Source: Pseudomonadota bacterium (lineage in GTDB: Bacteria > Pseudomonadota > Gammaproteobacteria > Steroidobacterales > Steroidobacteraceae). From it: DNA of 64,000 bases. The position numbers and the translations under genes were made by a program. Positions within the stretch are counted from its first letter, which is position 1, and each line of letters starts with the position of its first letter. This document shows positions 19,449 through 29,697 of the stretch, piece by piece. The notes below the pieces were generated by a model. It was given only the letters and a program-made list of their open reading frames with translations. It had not been told where the DNA came from and made no database searches. The stretch is taken from positions 121,249-185,248 of the forward strand of contig JAJZDW010000002.1 of NCBI GenBank assembly GCA_021851405.1, given 5' to 3'.

Positions 19449-20261
19449 TCAGCCGAGCACGCGGTGCTCGAGCACCGGAAACCGCTCCCGGTCGCGCTGC
19501 TCAGCCGCAAGGTCGATGTCCGCCGTGACGACGCCCGGCCCCTGCGCTTGGCGCGCGAGCACCCGGCCCCAATGATCGGTCACGAGACTGTCGCCGTAGG
19601 TCTCGCGCCCATTGGCGTGCCGGCCTGACTGACCTGCGGCGATCACCGCGCAGAGGTTCTCGATCGCCCGTGCGCGCAGCAGCACTTCCCAGTGCGCCTG
19701 CCCCGTGGTCGCGGTAAACGCCGCCGGCACGGCAAACAGCTGCGCGCCGCGAGCGCTCAGCGTGCGGTACAGCTCCGGGAAGCGGACATCGTAGCAGACC
19801 GACAGGCCGAGCCGTCCGACGGGCGTCTCGAGGACGACCGGAGCGCTGCCGGGCGCGAAAGTCGCCGATTCTCGGTAGCTCTCGGCACGGTCCGGCAGCT
19901 GCACGTCGAACAGGTGGATCTTGTCGTAGCGGGCGCGCCGCTCGCCGTCGGCGTCGTACACCAGGCAGGCCGGCGCCACCCGCCCGTCGGCGGCGCCCGA
20001 GAGCGGCACCGTCCCGCCCACGATCCACAGACCGAGCTGACGTGCGCAGGCGGCGAGAAACGCCTGGATCGGGCCGGTGCCGTCCGGTTCGCTGACGCGC
20101 CGCCGGTCTGCGTCGGTTCGGCCCATGAACGCAAAATTCTCCGGCAGCACCGCGAGCTGTGCGCCGCGCCCGGCCGCCGCCTCGAGCAGCGTGTGCGCCT
20201 GCTCGAGGTTGGCCTCGACCTCGGCGCCCGAGGTCATCTGGATGGCGGCCACCGTGCTCAT
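19449..20261 (-). CDS. Carbon-nitrogen hydrolase (Nit family, deaminated glutathione amidase-like)
   Basis: A 270-residue member of the nitrilase superfamily. The catalytic triad is complete: Glu41 (AVLPENFAFMG), Lys114 (RYDKIHLFD) and Cys156 (LSVCYDVRFPELYR). The ATG at 20261 gives the typical MSTVAAIQMTSGAEVEANL start; codons further upstream are antisense-like. Proteins of this branch (Nit1/YbeM type) hydrolyse deaminated glutathione, and the FDVQLPD-ESYRES and GRDP-free C-terminal pattern fits that group, but substrate assignment is by family only. It sits between rng and tldD, as in many gammaproteobacteria. Confidence 0.88.
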   Translation of the reverse strand: MSTVAAIQMTSGAEVEANLEQAHTLLEAAAGRGAQLAVLPENFAFMGRTDADRRRVSEPDGTGPIQAFLAACARQLGLWIVGGTVPLSGAADGRVAPACLVYDADGERRARYDKIHLFDVQLPDRAESYRESATFAPGSAPVVLETPVGRLGLSVCYDVRFPELYRTLSARGAQLFAVPAAFTATTGQAHWEVLLRARAIENLCAVIAAGQSGRHANGRETYGDSLVTDHWGRVLARQAQGPGVVTADIDLAAEQRDRERFPVLEHRVLG

Positions 20262-20295
20262 ACCCGAAGCGTACTCCGTCGGCCGCACAGGTGCC

Positions 20296-21756
20296 TTACA
20301 GCGCCACGACGTCGAATTGGTCGATGCCGTACAGCGTCTCGACCTGCAGCCGCACGGCGCGCCCGCCAGCGCTCTGCAGCGCCCCGAGGGCGGCGGACTC
20401 CGCCTCGAGCAGCCGGTCGACGACCGCCGGATGCGCCAGCACCAGCACATCCCCGAGGCTCTCCTGGCGCTGCAGCTCACGGAGAATCTCATGGCAGACC
20501 GTCTCGGCGGTCTTGACGAAACCGCGCCCCTCGCAGGCCGGACAGGGCTCGCACAGCAGGTGCGAGAGGCTCTCACGGGTGCGCTTGCGGGTCATCTCCA
20601 CCAGTCCGAGTGGGGAGAGGCTGACGATGCGGCTCTGCGCCCGATCGCCGGCGAGGGAGCGCTCGAGGGTGGCGAGGATCTGGCGCCGATGCGCCTCGGC
20701 GTGCATATCGATGAAATCGATGATGATGATCCCCCCGAGGTTGCGCAGGCGCAGCTGCCGGCCGATCGCCTCGGCCGCCTCGAGATTGGTCCGAAAGCTC
20801 GTCTCCTCGAGGTTGCGGTGCCCGACATAGCCCCCGGTGTTCACGTCGATGGTGGTCATCGCCTCGGTCTGCTCGATGACCAGATGTCCGCCCGAGCGCA
20901 GCATCACCCGGCGCTCGAGCGCGCGGCTGATCTCCGCCTCGACACCGTGCAGATCAAAAATCGGCCGCGGTCCGCCATACCGCTCGAGCCGCGCCGCGAC
21001 GCCCGGAATGAACTCGGCGGCAAACTCGCGCATGCGCTCGAGGGTCTCGGCGGAATCGACCCGCACCACGTCAACGCCCCGCGAGAGCTCATCGCGCAGC
21101 AGCCGCAGCGCGAGCGGCAGATCCTCGTGCACCACCGCACCGGGGGCGCAGGCCACCGCGCGCTGGCGCACGTGCCGCCACAGCCGCTCGAGGTACTCGA
21201 TGTCCTCGCGTAACCCTTCGGCGGTGGCACCCTGCGCGGCCGTGCGCAGGATGAACCCGCCGCCGGCCGGGCGCAGCTGCCCGAGCAGCGTCTTCAGCCG
21301 CAGGCGCTCGTCCTCTTCCTCGATCTTGGCCGACACGCCCATGCCCTCGCCCTGCGGCAGGTACACCAGGTAGCGGGCCGGCAAGGTGACGAAGGTCGTC
21401 AGGCGCGCCCCCTTGGTGCCGATCGGATCCTTGATCACCTGCACCAGCAGCTCATCGCCCGGGCTGAGGAGCCGGCGCACGTCGATGTCGGTCGCCGCGC
21501 CGGCCGGCGCCGGCTCGCCCGCCTCGAGCGGCGGACTGACGATGTCATCGACGTGCAGAAACGCCGTACGCTCGAGCCCGATGTCGAGGAAGGCCGCCTG
21601 CATGCCGGGCAGCACGCGCATCACGCGGCCCTTGTACAGGTTGCTCACCAGTCGGCGGCGGCTGGCGCGCTCAACGAAAATCTCTTGGACGATGCCCTCT
21701 TCGATGAGCGCGGCGCGGGTCTCGCGCGGCCCAACGTTGATGAGGATCTCCCTCAA
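20296..21756 (-). CDS. rng: Ribonuclease G
   Basis: A 486-residue RNase E/G family endonuclease that matures the 16S rRNA 5' end and cleaves mRNA. It starts [20 protein letters not shown]. An S1 RNA-binding domain follows ([20 protein letters not shown]). The DNase I-like catalytic part carries [12 protein letters not shown] (~302-313) and IIIIDFIDM (~345), which supply the Mg-binding aspartates, and the zinc-link motif is [11 protein letters not shown] (~402). The length and absence of a long C-terminal scaffold indicate RNase G rather than RNase E. The start codon overlaps the maf stop by four bases (ATGA). Confidence 0.95.
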   Translation of the reverse strand: MREILINVGPRETRAALIEEGIVQEIFVERASRRRLVSNLYKGRVMRVLPGMQAAFLDIGLERTAFLHVDDIVSPPLEAGEPAPAGAATDIDVRRLLSPGDELLVQVIKDPIGTKGARLTTFVTLPARYLVYLPQGEGMGVSAKIEEEDERLRLKTLLGQLRPAGGGFILRTAAQGATAEGLREDIEYLERLWRHVRQRAVACAPGAVVHEDLPLALRLLRDELSRGVDVVRVDSAETLERMREFAAEFIPGVAARLERYGGPRPIFDLHGVEAEISRALERRVMLRSGGHLVIEQTEAMTTIDVNTGGYVGHRNLEETSFRTNLEAAEAIGRQLRLRNLGGIIIIDFIDMHAEAHRRQILATLERSLAGDRAQSRIVSLSPLGLVEMTRKRTRESLSHLLCEPCPACEGRGFVKTAETVCHEILRELQRQESLGDVLVLAHPAVVDRLLEAESAALGALQSAGGRAVRLQVETLYGIDQFDVVAL

Positions 21757-22355
21757 GCGCGACTGCCCCGCCAGACGGCAATGCCGGCGGCGCGCAGCAG
21801 CTCGGCCGTCTCCGCGAGCGGCAACCCGACCACCCCCGAGTAGCTGCCCGAGAGCGACTCGATGAACACTGCGCCGTAGCCCTGGATGGCATAGCCGCCG
21901 GCCTTGTCGCGTGGCTCGCCGCTTTGCCAGTACGCTTCGCGCTCCGTCAGCGTCAGGTCGCGCAACCGCACCGAGGTCGCGCTGACGCGCACCTCGACGC
22001 TGCGCTCGTTCGCGAGCGCCACGGCGGTGAGCACCTGATGCACCCGACCGGAGAGCCGGCCGAGCATCGCCAGCGCATCGGCGTGGTCGACGGGTTTGCC
22101 GAACACGACGCCGTCGAGCACCACGGCCGTATCGGCCGCCAGCACCGGCAGGCGCTCCCCACGGGCGCGCACCGCCATCGCCTTTTCCACCGCCAGCCGT
22201 TCGACGTAATCGTGGGGCGACTCCCCGGGCAGCGGCTGCTCATCGAGGTTCGCCGGCACCGCCTTGTGCGGCACGCCGATCTGCCACAGCAGATCGCGCC
22301 GTCGCGGCGAGGCCGAGGCGAGGCACACGAGCGCTGGGGTGGGCTCTGAGGTCAT
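21753..22355 (-). CDS. maf: Maf-like nucleoside triphosphate pyrophosphatase
   Basis: A 200-residue house-cleaning pyrophosphatase of the Maf/YhdE family, which hydrolyses dTTP/UTP and modified nucleotides to monophosphates. Diagnostic segments are [16 protein letters not shown] at the N-terminus, [15 protein letters not shown] with the catalytic Asp region, and [20 protein letters not shown] near the C-terminus. It overlaps rng downstream and rlmH upstream by four bases each, so translation of the three is probably coupled. maf-rng adjacency is widely conserved. Confidence 0.94.
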   Translation of the reverse strand: MTSEPTPALVCLASASPRRRDLLWQIGVPHKAVPANLDEQPLPGESPHDYVERLAVEKAMAVRARGERLPVLAADTAVVLDGVVFGKPVDHADALAMLGRLSGRVHQVLTAVALANERSVEVRVSATSVRLRDLTLTEREAYWQSGEPRDKAGGYAIQGYGAVFIESLSGSYSGVVGLPLAETAELLRAAGIAVWRGSRA

Positions 22356-22825
22356 CCGTCACGATGATACGGGTGATGGGCCAAGATGCTAAGCGCCCGG
22401 TACAGCTGCTCGGCGAGCACGACCCGCACCAGAGCATGCGGCAGGGTGAGCGCCGAGAGCGACAGCAGCAGGTCGGCCCGCGCACGCACCTCGGGTGCCA
22501 ATCCGTCCGGGCCGCCGATCAGGAACGCGAGGTCCTGTCCGTCGTACAGGCGCGCGGCCAACCACTCGGCGAACGGGCGCGTCGGCATCTGCCGGCCGTG
22601 CTCATCGAGCGCGACGACGAACTCCCCGGCATGCAGCGCCGCGATCATCTTGCGGCCCTCGGTCTCGATGGCGCGGCGCGGATCCTGGCCGGCGCTGCGC
22701 CGGCCAGGATCGATCTGCACCAGCGTGAGCTTCAGCTGCGGACCGAGGCGGCGCGCATAGTCCTCATATCCCAGGGTCACCCAGGCCGGCGGACGGGTTC
22801 CGACGGCGATCAGCCGCGCGCGCAT
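22352..22825 (-). CDS. rlmH: 23S rRNA (pseudouridine-1915-N3)-methyltransferase RlmH
   Basis: A 157-residue SPOUT-class methyltransferase that modifies m3Psi1915 in helix 69 of 23S rRNA on assembled 70S ribosomes. The knotted SAM site is visible as [18 protein letters not shown] and [20 protein letters not shown], ending [10 protein letters not shown] as in E. coli RlmH (155 residues). It follows rsfS in the usual nadD-rsfS-rlmH order and overlaps maf by four bases. A perfect 14-base inverted repeat lies inside the coding sequence. Confidence 0.96.
   Translation of the reverse strand: MRARLIAVGTRPPAWVTLGYEDYARRLGPQLKLTLVQIDPGRRSAGQDPRRAIETEGRKMIAALHAGEFVVALDEHGRQMPTRPFAEWLAARLYDGQDLAFLIGGPDGLAPEVRARADLLLSLSALTLPHALVRVVLAEQLYRALSILAHHPYHRDG
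22681..22711. repeat. Perfect 14-base inverted repeat inside rlmH
   Basis: Arms GATCCTGGCCGGCG (22681-22694) and its exact complement (22698-22711) are separated by the triplet CTG. In mRNA this would be an exceptionally stable GC-rich hairpin within the rlmH message, upstream of maf and rng. Confidence 0.9.
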
Positions 22826-22846
22826 GTCGGGCGCCCTGGGGGGCCG

Positions 22847-23266
22847 CTACGGATGGCTGGCCGCGTGTGCGGGGGTTTCGGCCGCCGGACCGGCTTCCCA
22901 GAGCCGCTCCAGAGCATAGAACTCGCGCACCCGCGGCAGCATCACGTGCACGACGATGTCCTGCAGGTCCACCAGGACCCACTCGCCTTCGCGCTCGCCC
23001 TCCATGCCCAGCGGACGCACACCGTTCGCCTTGGCCTGTGCGACCACGTGTTCGGCGAGCGAGCGAACGTGTCGGTCGGACGTGCCGGAGGCGATCACGA
23101 GTGTGTCGGCGACGTCCGTCAGGCCACGCACATCGATGACCTTGAGGTTGACGGCCTTCATGTCTTCGAGTGCGCTGAGCACGACGCGCAGCAGCGCTGC
23201 GGCGCCCTTGGCGCGGGCGCGGGATCGGGGTGTCTTGGTGCGGCGCGCGGGAGTTCGGGTGGTCAT
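22847..23266 (-). CDS. rsfS: Ribosomal silencing factor RsfS
   Basis: A 139-residue protein of the RsfS/Iojap family that binds ribosomal protein L14 and blocks subunit joining during starvation. The conserved part runs from ALEDMKAVNLKVIDVRGLTD through ADTLVIASGTSDRHVRSLAE and EWVLVDLQDIVVHVMLPRVR. The ATG at 23266 overlaps the nadD stop as ATGA and is preferred to an in-frame ATG at 23284. The first ~25 residues are basic and unconserved; the C-terminal AETPAHAASHP tail is also extra. The L14 partner gene rplN lies elsewhere in this window. Confidence 0.94.
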   Translation of the reverse strand: MTTRTPARRTKTPRSRARAKGAAALLRVVLSALEDMKAVNLKVIDVRGLTDVADTLVIASGTSDRHVRSLAEHVVAQAKANGVRPLGMEGEREGEWVLVDLQDIVVHVMLPRVREFYALERLWEAGPAAETPAHAASHP

Positions 23267-23904
23267 GTTTGCGGAGAATAGCACTGGGTGTCGAGCAGAA
23301 GACGGCGCACCTCATCCGGTACGAGGTAGCGCGGATCGCGGCCGGCGAGAATCAGCTGGCGCAGTTCGGTGGAGGAGATCTCCAGCTGTGTCACGGCGTG
23401 GATGTAGACCTTGCCGGCGGGCTGCTCGTGCAGATCACGGATCGAGCCGGTGCCGTGATCGACCATGACCTCGCCGAGCGGACCGTGGGTCGGTGCCTTC
23501 CAGCCGGGACGGTGGGCCACCACGACATGCGCCAGCGCGAGCAGCTCCCGCCAGCGGTGCCAGTGGGGCAGTCCGAGAAACGCGTCCATGCCAAGCAGCA
23601 GGCACAGCGAGCGGTGCGGATGCTCGGCGCGCAACTCCGCCAGAGTATCCACCGAGTACGACACGCCGCTGCGGCGCATCTCGCGGTCATCGACGGTGAA
23701 GGCCGGCTCGCCAGCGACCGCCGCACGCACCATGCGCAGCCGCAGTTCGGCGTTGGCAATGGTCTGCTCACGATGCGGCGGATTGCCGGTGGGCAGGAAG
23801 CGCACCTCGGTGAGCCGCAGCAGCTGGCGCAGCTCGAACGCCGTGCGCAGGTGCCCGTAATGAATGGGGTCGAAGGTACCGCCGAACAGTCCGATGGGTT
23901 GCAT
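23263..23904 (-). CDS. nadD: Nicotinate-nucleotide adenylyltransferase
   Basis: A 213-residue enzyme forming deamido-NAD from nicotinate mononucleotide and ATP. The nucleotidyltransferase (H/TxGH) signature is MQPIGLFGGTFDPIHYGHLR at the N-terminus; LLGMDAFLGLPHWHRWREL and ISSTELRQLI (the SxTxxR motif) complete the active site. The ATG at 23904 is chosen because conservation begins exactly there; upstream codons overlap the holA 3' end. Order holA-nadD-rsfS-rlmH is conserved in gammaproteobacteria. Confidence 0.95.
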   Translation of the reverse strand: MQPIGLFGGTFDPIHYGHLRTAFELRQLLRLTEVRFLPTGNPPHREQTIANAELRLRMVRAAVAGEPAFTVDDREMRRSGVSYSVDTLAELRAEHPHRSLCLLLGMDAFLGLPHWHRWRELLALAHVVVAHRPGWKAPTHGPLGEVMVDHGTGSIRDLHEQPAGKVYIHAVTQLEISSTELRQLILAGRDPRYLVPDEVRRLLLDTQCYSPQT

Positions 23905-23950
23905 GGTTTTCCGTGCAGTCGGCCGCGCGCGGCGCACGGCCCTCCAGGCG

Positions 23951-26040
<2,090 letters not shown>

Positions 26041-26080
26041 GCGGACGGGGGCAGCGAACAGTGCGGTACGATCCTCCCCC

Positions 26081-27037
26081 ATGAGTCTCCCCCTCGCACA
26101 GCGCGCCCGGCGGTTCGGGTTCACCCGCCCCGCGCCCGCTCGCCCCGCGCAGGTGCCGCGGCGGACGCTCGGCGCGGCAGCCGCGCTGCTCGGCGCGCTC
26201 CTGGGCGCCACCGCACCGGCTCGCGCCGGGACCGACGTCAATGTGCTCTACGCCGGCTCCCTGGTCACGCTCATGGAGCAGGCGATCGGCCCGGCCTTCG
26301 ATCAGGCGAGCGGGGATCGTTTCCGCGGCTATGCCGGTGGCTCGCAACTGCTGGCCAACGAGATCGCCGCCCGGTTGCGGCGTGCCGATGTGTTCATCAG
26401 CGCCGCACCGGCGATCAATGCGCGCCTGATGGGCCGGCGCAAGGGCCGCTGGATCGGCGCCTACCTCACCTTCGCCCGCTCACCGCTGGTGATCGGGTAC
26501 AACCCGCAGAGCCGGTTCGCGCCGCTGTGGCGCTCGCGGCCCTGGTACCAGGTGTTGCAGGAACCGGGCCTGCGCCTGGGCCGCACTGACCCGAAACTCG
26601 ACCCGAAGGGCGCGCTCACGGTACGCCTGCTGCGCCGCGCGGCGATTCGCTACCACCTGCCGGGACTTGCGCACCGCGTGCTCGGAGGGGCGGAGAATCC
26701 CGCCCAGGTGCTGCCCGAGGAGACCTTGCTCGGGCGGCTGCAGTCCGGGCAGCTCGATGCCGGGTTCTTCTACTCGACCGAGACCGCCGCGGCCGGGATT
26801 CCCACCGTCCGGCTGCCGCGCGACCTCACCCCCCAGGCTCTGTATACCGTCGCCCTGGTTCGGGACGCCCCGCATCGGCGCGCCGGCGTCGCGTTCATCG
26901 CGTTCCTGCTCGGCCCCGTCGGCCGTCAGCTGATGCGCGCCCAGGGCCTGAGGGTGTTCGCACCGGTCGCCAGCGGCGATGAGCGTACGCTGCCGACCCC
27001 GCTGCGCCGCCTCCTGCACGGCAGCCCGCCCCGATGA
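26081..27037 (+). CDS. Molybdate/tungstate-type ABC transporter substrate-binding protein
   Basis: A 318-residue periplasmic binding protein. The N-terminus is a signal peptide with a hydrophobic core after an Arg pair (PRRTLGAAAALLGALLGATA, cleavage likely after Ala49, ARA-GTD). The mature protein opens NVLYAGSLVTLMEQAIGPAF, the LxAGSL opening of the WtpA/ModA oxyanion-binding branch, and has GYAGGSQLLANEI and DVFISAAP as ligand-loop candidates, with GFFYSTETAAAGIP near the hinge. Molybdate or tungstate is inferred from family and from the fused permease/ATPase downstream. It starts shortly after pip; no strong ribosome site precedes the ATG. Confidence 0.8.
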   Translation: MSLPLAQRARRFGFTRPAPARPAQVPRRTLGAAAALLGALLGATAPARAGTDVNVLYAGSLVTLMEQAIGPAFDQASGDRFRGYAGGSQLLANEIAARLRRADVFISAAPAINARLMGRRKGRWIGAYLTFARSPLVIGYNPQSRFAPLWRSRPWYQVLQEPGLRLGRTDPKLDPKGALTVRLLRRAAIRYHLPGLAHRVLGGAENPAQVLPEETLLGRLQSGQLDAGFFYSTETAAAGIPTVRLPRDLTPQALYTVALVRDAPHRRAGVAFIAFLLGPVGRQLMRAQGLRVFAPVASGDERTLPTPLRRLLHGSPPR

Positions 27038-27099
27038 GCCGCACGCGCCCGGGGGGTGGCACCCGCGGGCCGGCACGTCCGCCCGCCTAGGCGCGCCCC

Positions 27100-28920
27100 G
27101 TGTCGCGGCCGCTCGCCTCCCCCCTGCCCTGGCTCGCCGCACTGCTGGCGGTGTATCTGCTCGCGCCGCTGCTCGCCGGCGTACAGGCGCTCGCCGCGAC
27201 CCATTGGAGTGGGGTCGATTACGGTGCACTGGCACACGCCTGCGCGGTGTCCCTCGCCAGTGCGAGCGCCGCAACGGCACTGACGGCGCTGTGCGGCATT
27301 CCGCTCGGCTGGCTGCTCGCGCGCGTCCCGGGGCGGGCCATGAGCGTGCTCGGCCTGCTCGTGCAACTGCCGCTGGCGCTGCCGCCGCTCGCCAGCGGCG
27401 TGCTGCTGCTGTTCCTGCTCGGCTACCACGGGCCCCTCGGACGGCTCGCCCATGGCGCGCTCACGGACTCCTTCGCCGGCATCGTGCTCGCCGAAACTTT
27501 CGTCTCCGCACCGTTCGTCATCATCGCGGCGCGCTCGGCATTTGCGGCCATGGACCCGGCGATCGAGGACGTCGCCGCGACGCTCGGCCGCGGCCGGCTG
27601 GCGGTGTTCCTGCGCGCGACCTTGCCGACGGCACGCCCGGCGCTGCTCGCCGGTCTGCTGCTCGCGTGGCTGCGTGCCTTCGGGGAATTCGGGGCCACGG
27701 TGATGGTCGCCTACCATCCCTATTCGCTGCCGGTGTACACCTACGTGGCGTTCGGCGAGCAGGGTCTGCCGGCGATGCTGCCGGTGCTGCTGCCGGCGCT
27801 GGTCCTGGCCCTCGCGGTGATGGCGCTGAGCACCCTGGCCGGCACTCGCCGCGCGGGGCGGGCGCCGGCGCCACCCGCGCCCCGTCGCCCGACGCGCGCG
27901 GCGGCGCGCACGGAACCCGAACCGCCCGTGCCGGGCGGTCTGTCGTTCGCCTTGGAGAAACATCTGCACGGCTTCTCGCTCGCGGTGCACTGGCAGAGCT
28001 CCGCGCGCCGGCTCGCGATTCTCGGGCCATCAGGCTCCGGTAAATCACTCACGCTGAAACTGATCGCCGGTCTGGAGCGCGGGACGCACGCCAGGGTGTG
28101 CATCGGCACGCGTGAGGTGAGCGCATTGGCGCCCGAGGCGCGGCGCATCGGTTACGTGCCGCAGAGTTATGCGCTGTTTCCGCATCTGGACGTGTGCGGT
28201 CAGCTCGCGTTTCCAGCCGCCGCCGATCCGGCGCTCGCGGCCCACTGGCTCGAGCGGCTCGGTCTCGGGGCGCTCGGGCATCGCCGGCCGGCCCAGCTTT
28301 CCCTCGGTCAGCAGCAGCGCGTCGCACTCGCCCGTGCGCTGGTGCGCCCGACCGACCTGCTGCTGCTCGATGAGCCGTTCTCTGCACTGGATGCGCCGCT
28401 GCGTGCGACGCTGCGCCGAGAGTTGCGCGCGTTGCAGAATGAGCTCCCGGTGGTCACGCTGCTGGTGACCCACGATCCGGGCGAGGCGCTGCTGCTCGCC
28501 GATGACCTGCTGGTGTTGGCCGACGGTCGGCCCCTGCAGAGCGGCCCGGCCGCCGCGGTGCTGCGCCGGCCGGTCAATGAACTCGCCGCCCGTCTGCTCG
28601 GGGCCGAGGAGGTCAACACCGCCCGCAGTGCCGGAGCACACGAGCTCGACCTCGGCCGCGGCGCGACACTGGTGGTCCCCGGCGCGACCCTGCCGGCCGG
28701 CAGGGTCGGCTGGAGCGTGCCGGCCGACCGCATCTGGCTGCACGCCGACGGACGCTACCGCGGCGTCGTCGAGCGCCGCACCGACGGACCGCTGCCGCGC
28801 GCCCTGATCCGCTTCGGCGATGCGCTGATCGGTGCGGCATGCGCCGCGGACCTCCCGGCGGGACACCCCTGTCGGTTCGATCTGGACGCCGAGCGCATCC
28901 AAGTCTGGCCGCTCGACTAA
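27100..28920 (+). CDS. Fused ABC permease-ATPase for molybdate/tungstate-type oxyanions
   Basis: A 606-residue single chain joining ModB-like and ModC-like parts. Residues ~10-250 form five or six membrane helices with the coupling-loop EAA region (ATLGRGRLAVFLRATLPTARP). After a proline/arginine-rich linker (~250-285) comes an ATPase: Walker A GPSGSGKS (~308), Q-loop YVPQSYALFPHLDV, signature LSLGQQQRVALARAL (~400, LSLGQ instead of LSGGQ), Walker B LLLLDEPFSALDAPLR (~420) and H-loop VTHDPGEA. The last ~95 residues resemble a TOBE ligand-sensing domain. Start is a GTG; an in-frame stop 12 bases earlier limits alternatives. It lies 62 bases behind the binding-protein gene. Confidence 0.88.
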   Translation: MSRPLASPLPWLAALLAVYLLAPLLAGVQALAATHWSGVDYGALAHACAVSLASASAATALTALCGIPLGWLLARVPGRAMSVLGLLVQLPLALPPLASGVLLLFLLGYHGPLGRLAHGALTDSFAGIVLAETFVSAPFVIIAARSAFAAMDPAIEDVAATLGRGRLAVFLRATLPTARPALLAGLLLAWLRAFGEFGATVMVAYHPYSLPVYTYVAFGEQGLPAMLPVLLPALVLALAVMALSTLAGTRRAGRAPAPPAPRRPTRAAARTEPEPPVPGGLSFALEKHLHGFSLAVHWQSSARRLAILGPSGSGKSLTLKLIAGLERGTHARVCIGTREVSALAPEARRIGYVPQSYALFPHLDVCGQLAFPAAADPALAAHWLERLGLGALGHRRPAQLSLGQQQRVALARALVRPTDLLLLDEPFSALDAPLRATLRRELRALQNELPVVTLLVTHDPGEALLLADDLLVLADGRPLQSGPAAAVLRRPVNELAARLLGAEEVNTARSAGAHELDLGRGATLVVPGATLPAGRVGWSVPADRIWLHADGRYRGVVERRTDGPLPRALIRFGDALIGAACAADLPAGHPCRFDLDAERIQVWPLD

Positions 28921-29101
28921 CGCCTGCGGCCCTCGACGCTGGACGGCCGCATCCGGCCGCTCGCGCGTTGTGGGGCCGTGCGACGCGGCGTATCATCGGC
29001 TCGACTCGGCGATGCAGAATGATTGATCCGCCGGATCACCGGTCGCCCGGGCGGCTGCGGCAATTCAACGACAACAGAGCGCCCGCTCTACAGGGGACAG
29101 C

Positions 29102-29347
29102 ATGGGCATCATCACCTGGTTGATTGTTGGTCTGATCGCCGGCTGGGGCGCCGGTAAAGTCATGAAAGGCGGTGGCTACGGGGTCCTGATGGACATCGTG
29201 CTCGGCATCCTCGGTGCTCTGCTGGGCGGATGGCTGTTCGGTGTGCTCGGCATCTGGCATGGCGGCAGCCTGATCGGCTCGATCATCGTCGCGTTCATCG
29301 GCGCGGTCATCCTGGTCTGGATCACCCGGCTGCTGAAGAAGGCCTGA
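29102..29347 (+). CDS. GlsB/YeaQ/YmgE family stress-associated membrane protein
   Basis: An 81-residue, glycine-rich, very hydrophobic protein with three predicted membrane helices (IITWLIVGLIAGWGAGKVM, IVLGILGALLGGWLFGVLGI, LIGSIIVAFIGAVILVW) and a basic C-terminus. This is the transglycosylase-associated/YeaQ family found in many stress regulons; its biochemical role is unsettled. GGGGAC precedes the ATG as a ribosome site. It lies 181 bases after the transporter and is probably a separate unit. Confidence 0.9.
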   Translation: MGIITWLIVGLIAGWGAGKVMKGGGYGVLMDIVLGILGALLGGWLFGVLGIWHGGSLIGSIIVAFIGAVILVWITRLLKKA

Positions 29348-29697
29348 GCCGCCCGCCCGCGCACGACGATCGGGCCGCCGGGGTCCACGGACCGGTCGGG
29401 TCCTGAGGGCATCTGCACCCGAGTTGGAATCTGCGCGGACCCGTAGCGCGCGCCGAGTGGGGGTGAGGGTGCGAATCGGGCGGCCCCGCGGCTCTGGGAC
29501 GAGGGGCTGCACTCCCTCGCGCTCGAGCACCGCAGCGCCGCCCCCCGATCGCTGCGGCCTCTACGAATGGCGCACGGGAGTGCGGTGCCCGACAGTGGCG
29601 TACACGGGGCCGACGCTGCAGCGTCGGCCACTGCCGCGCGACTCGTCGGCCCGTGTGTACGGGTCGCGCTGACTCGGATCGGGATCCTGCGCACGGC
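29348..29697. other. Structured spacer upstream of the COG2187 gene
   Basis: About 350 bases without a supported gene. Its right half (29593-29660) is rich in overlapping inverted repeats including a perfect 22-base palindrome, annotated separately. No promoter with good consensus was seen. Confidence 0.5.
29593..29660. repeat. 22-base palindrome with competing outer inverted repeats
   Basis: 29608-29629 is a perfect 22-base palindrome (half-site GGCCGACGCTG). Its left half plus flank (29600-29615) also pairs with 29644-29660 over about 15 bases with one bulge. Short arms CAGTGG (29593-29598) and CCACTG (29628-29633) give a third option. CGTCGGCC occurs twice as a direct repeat. The alternative stems share bases and so exclude one another. 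Confidence 0.85.

Noticed and set aside
29348..29697. Idea that the palindromic region is an integron or insertion-sequence end.
   Set aside because: No integrase, transposase, target duplication or second copy of the palindrome was seen in the window.
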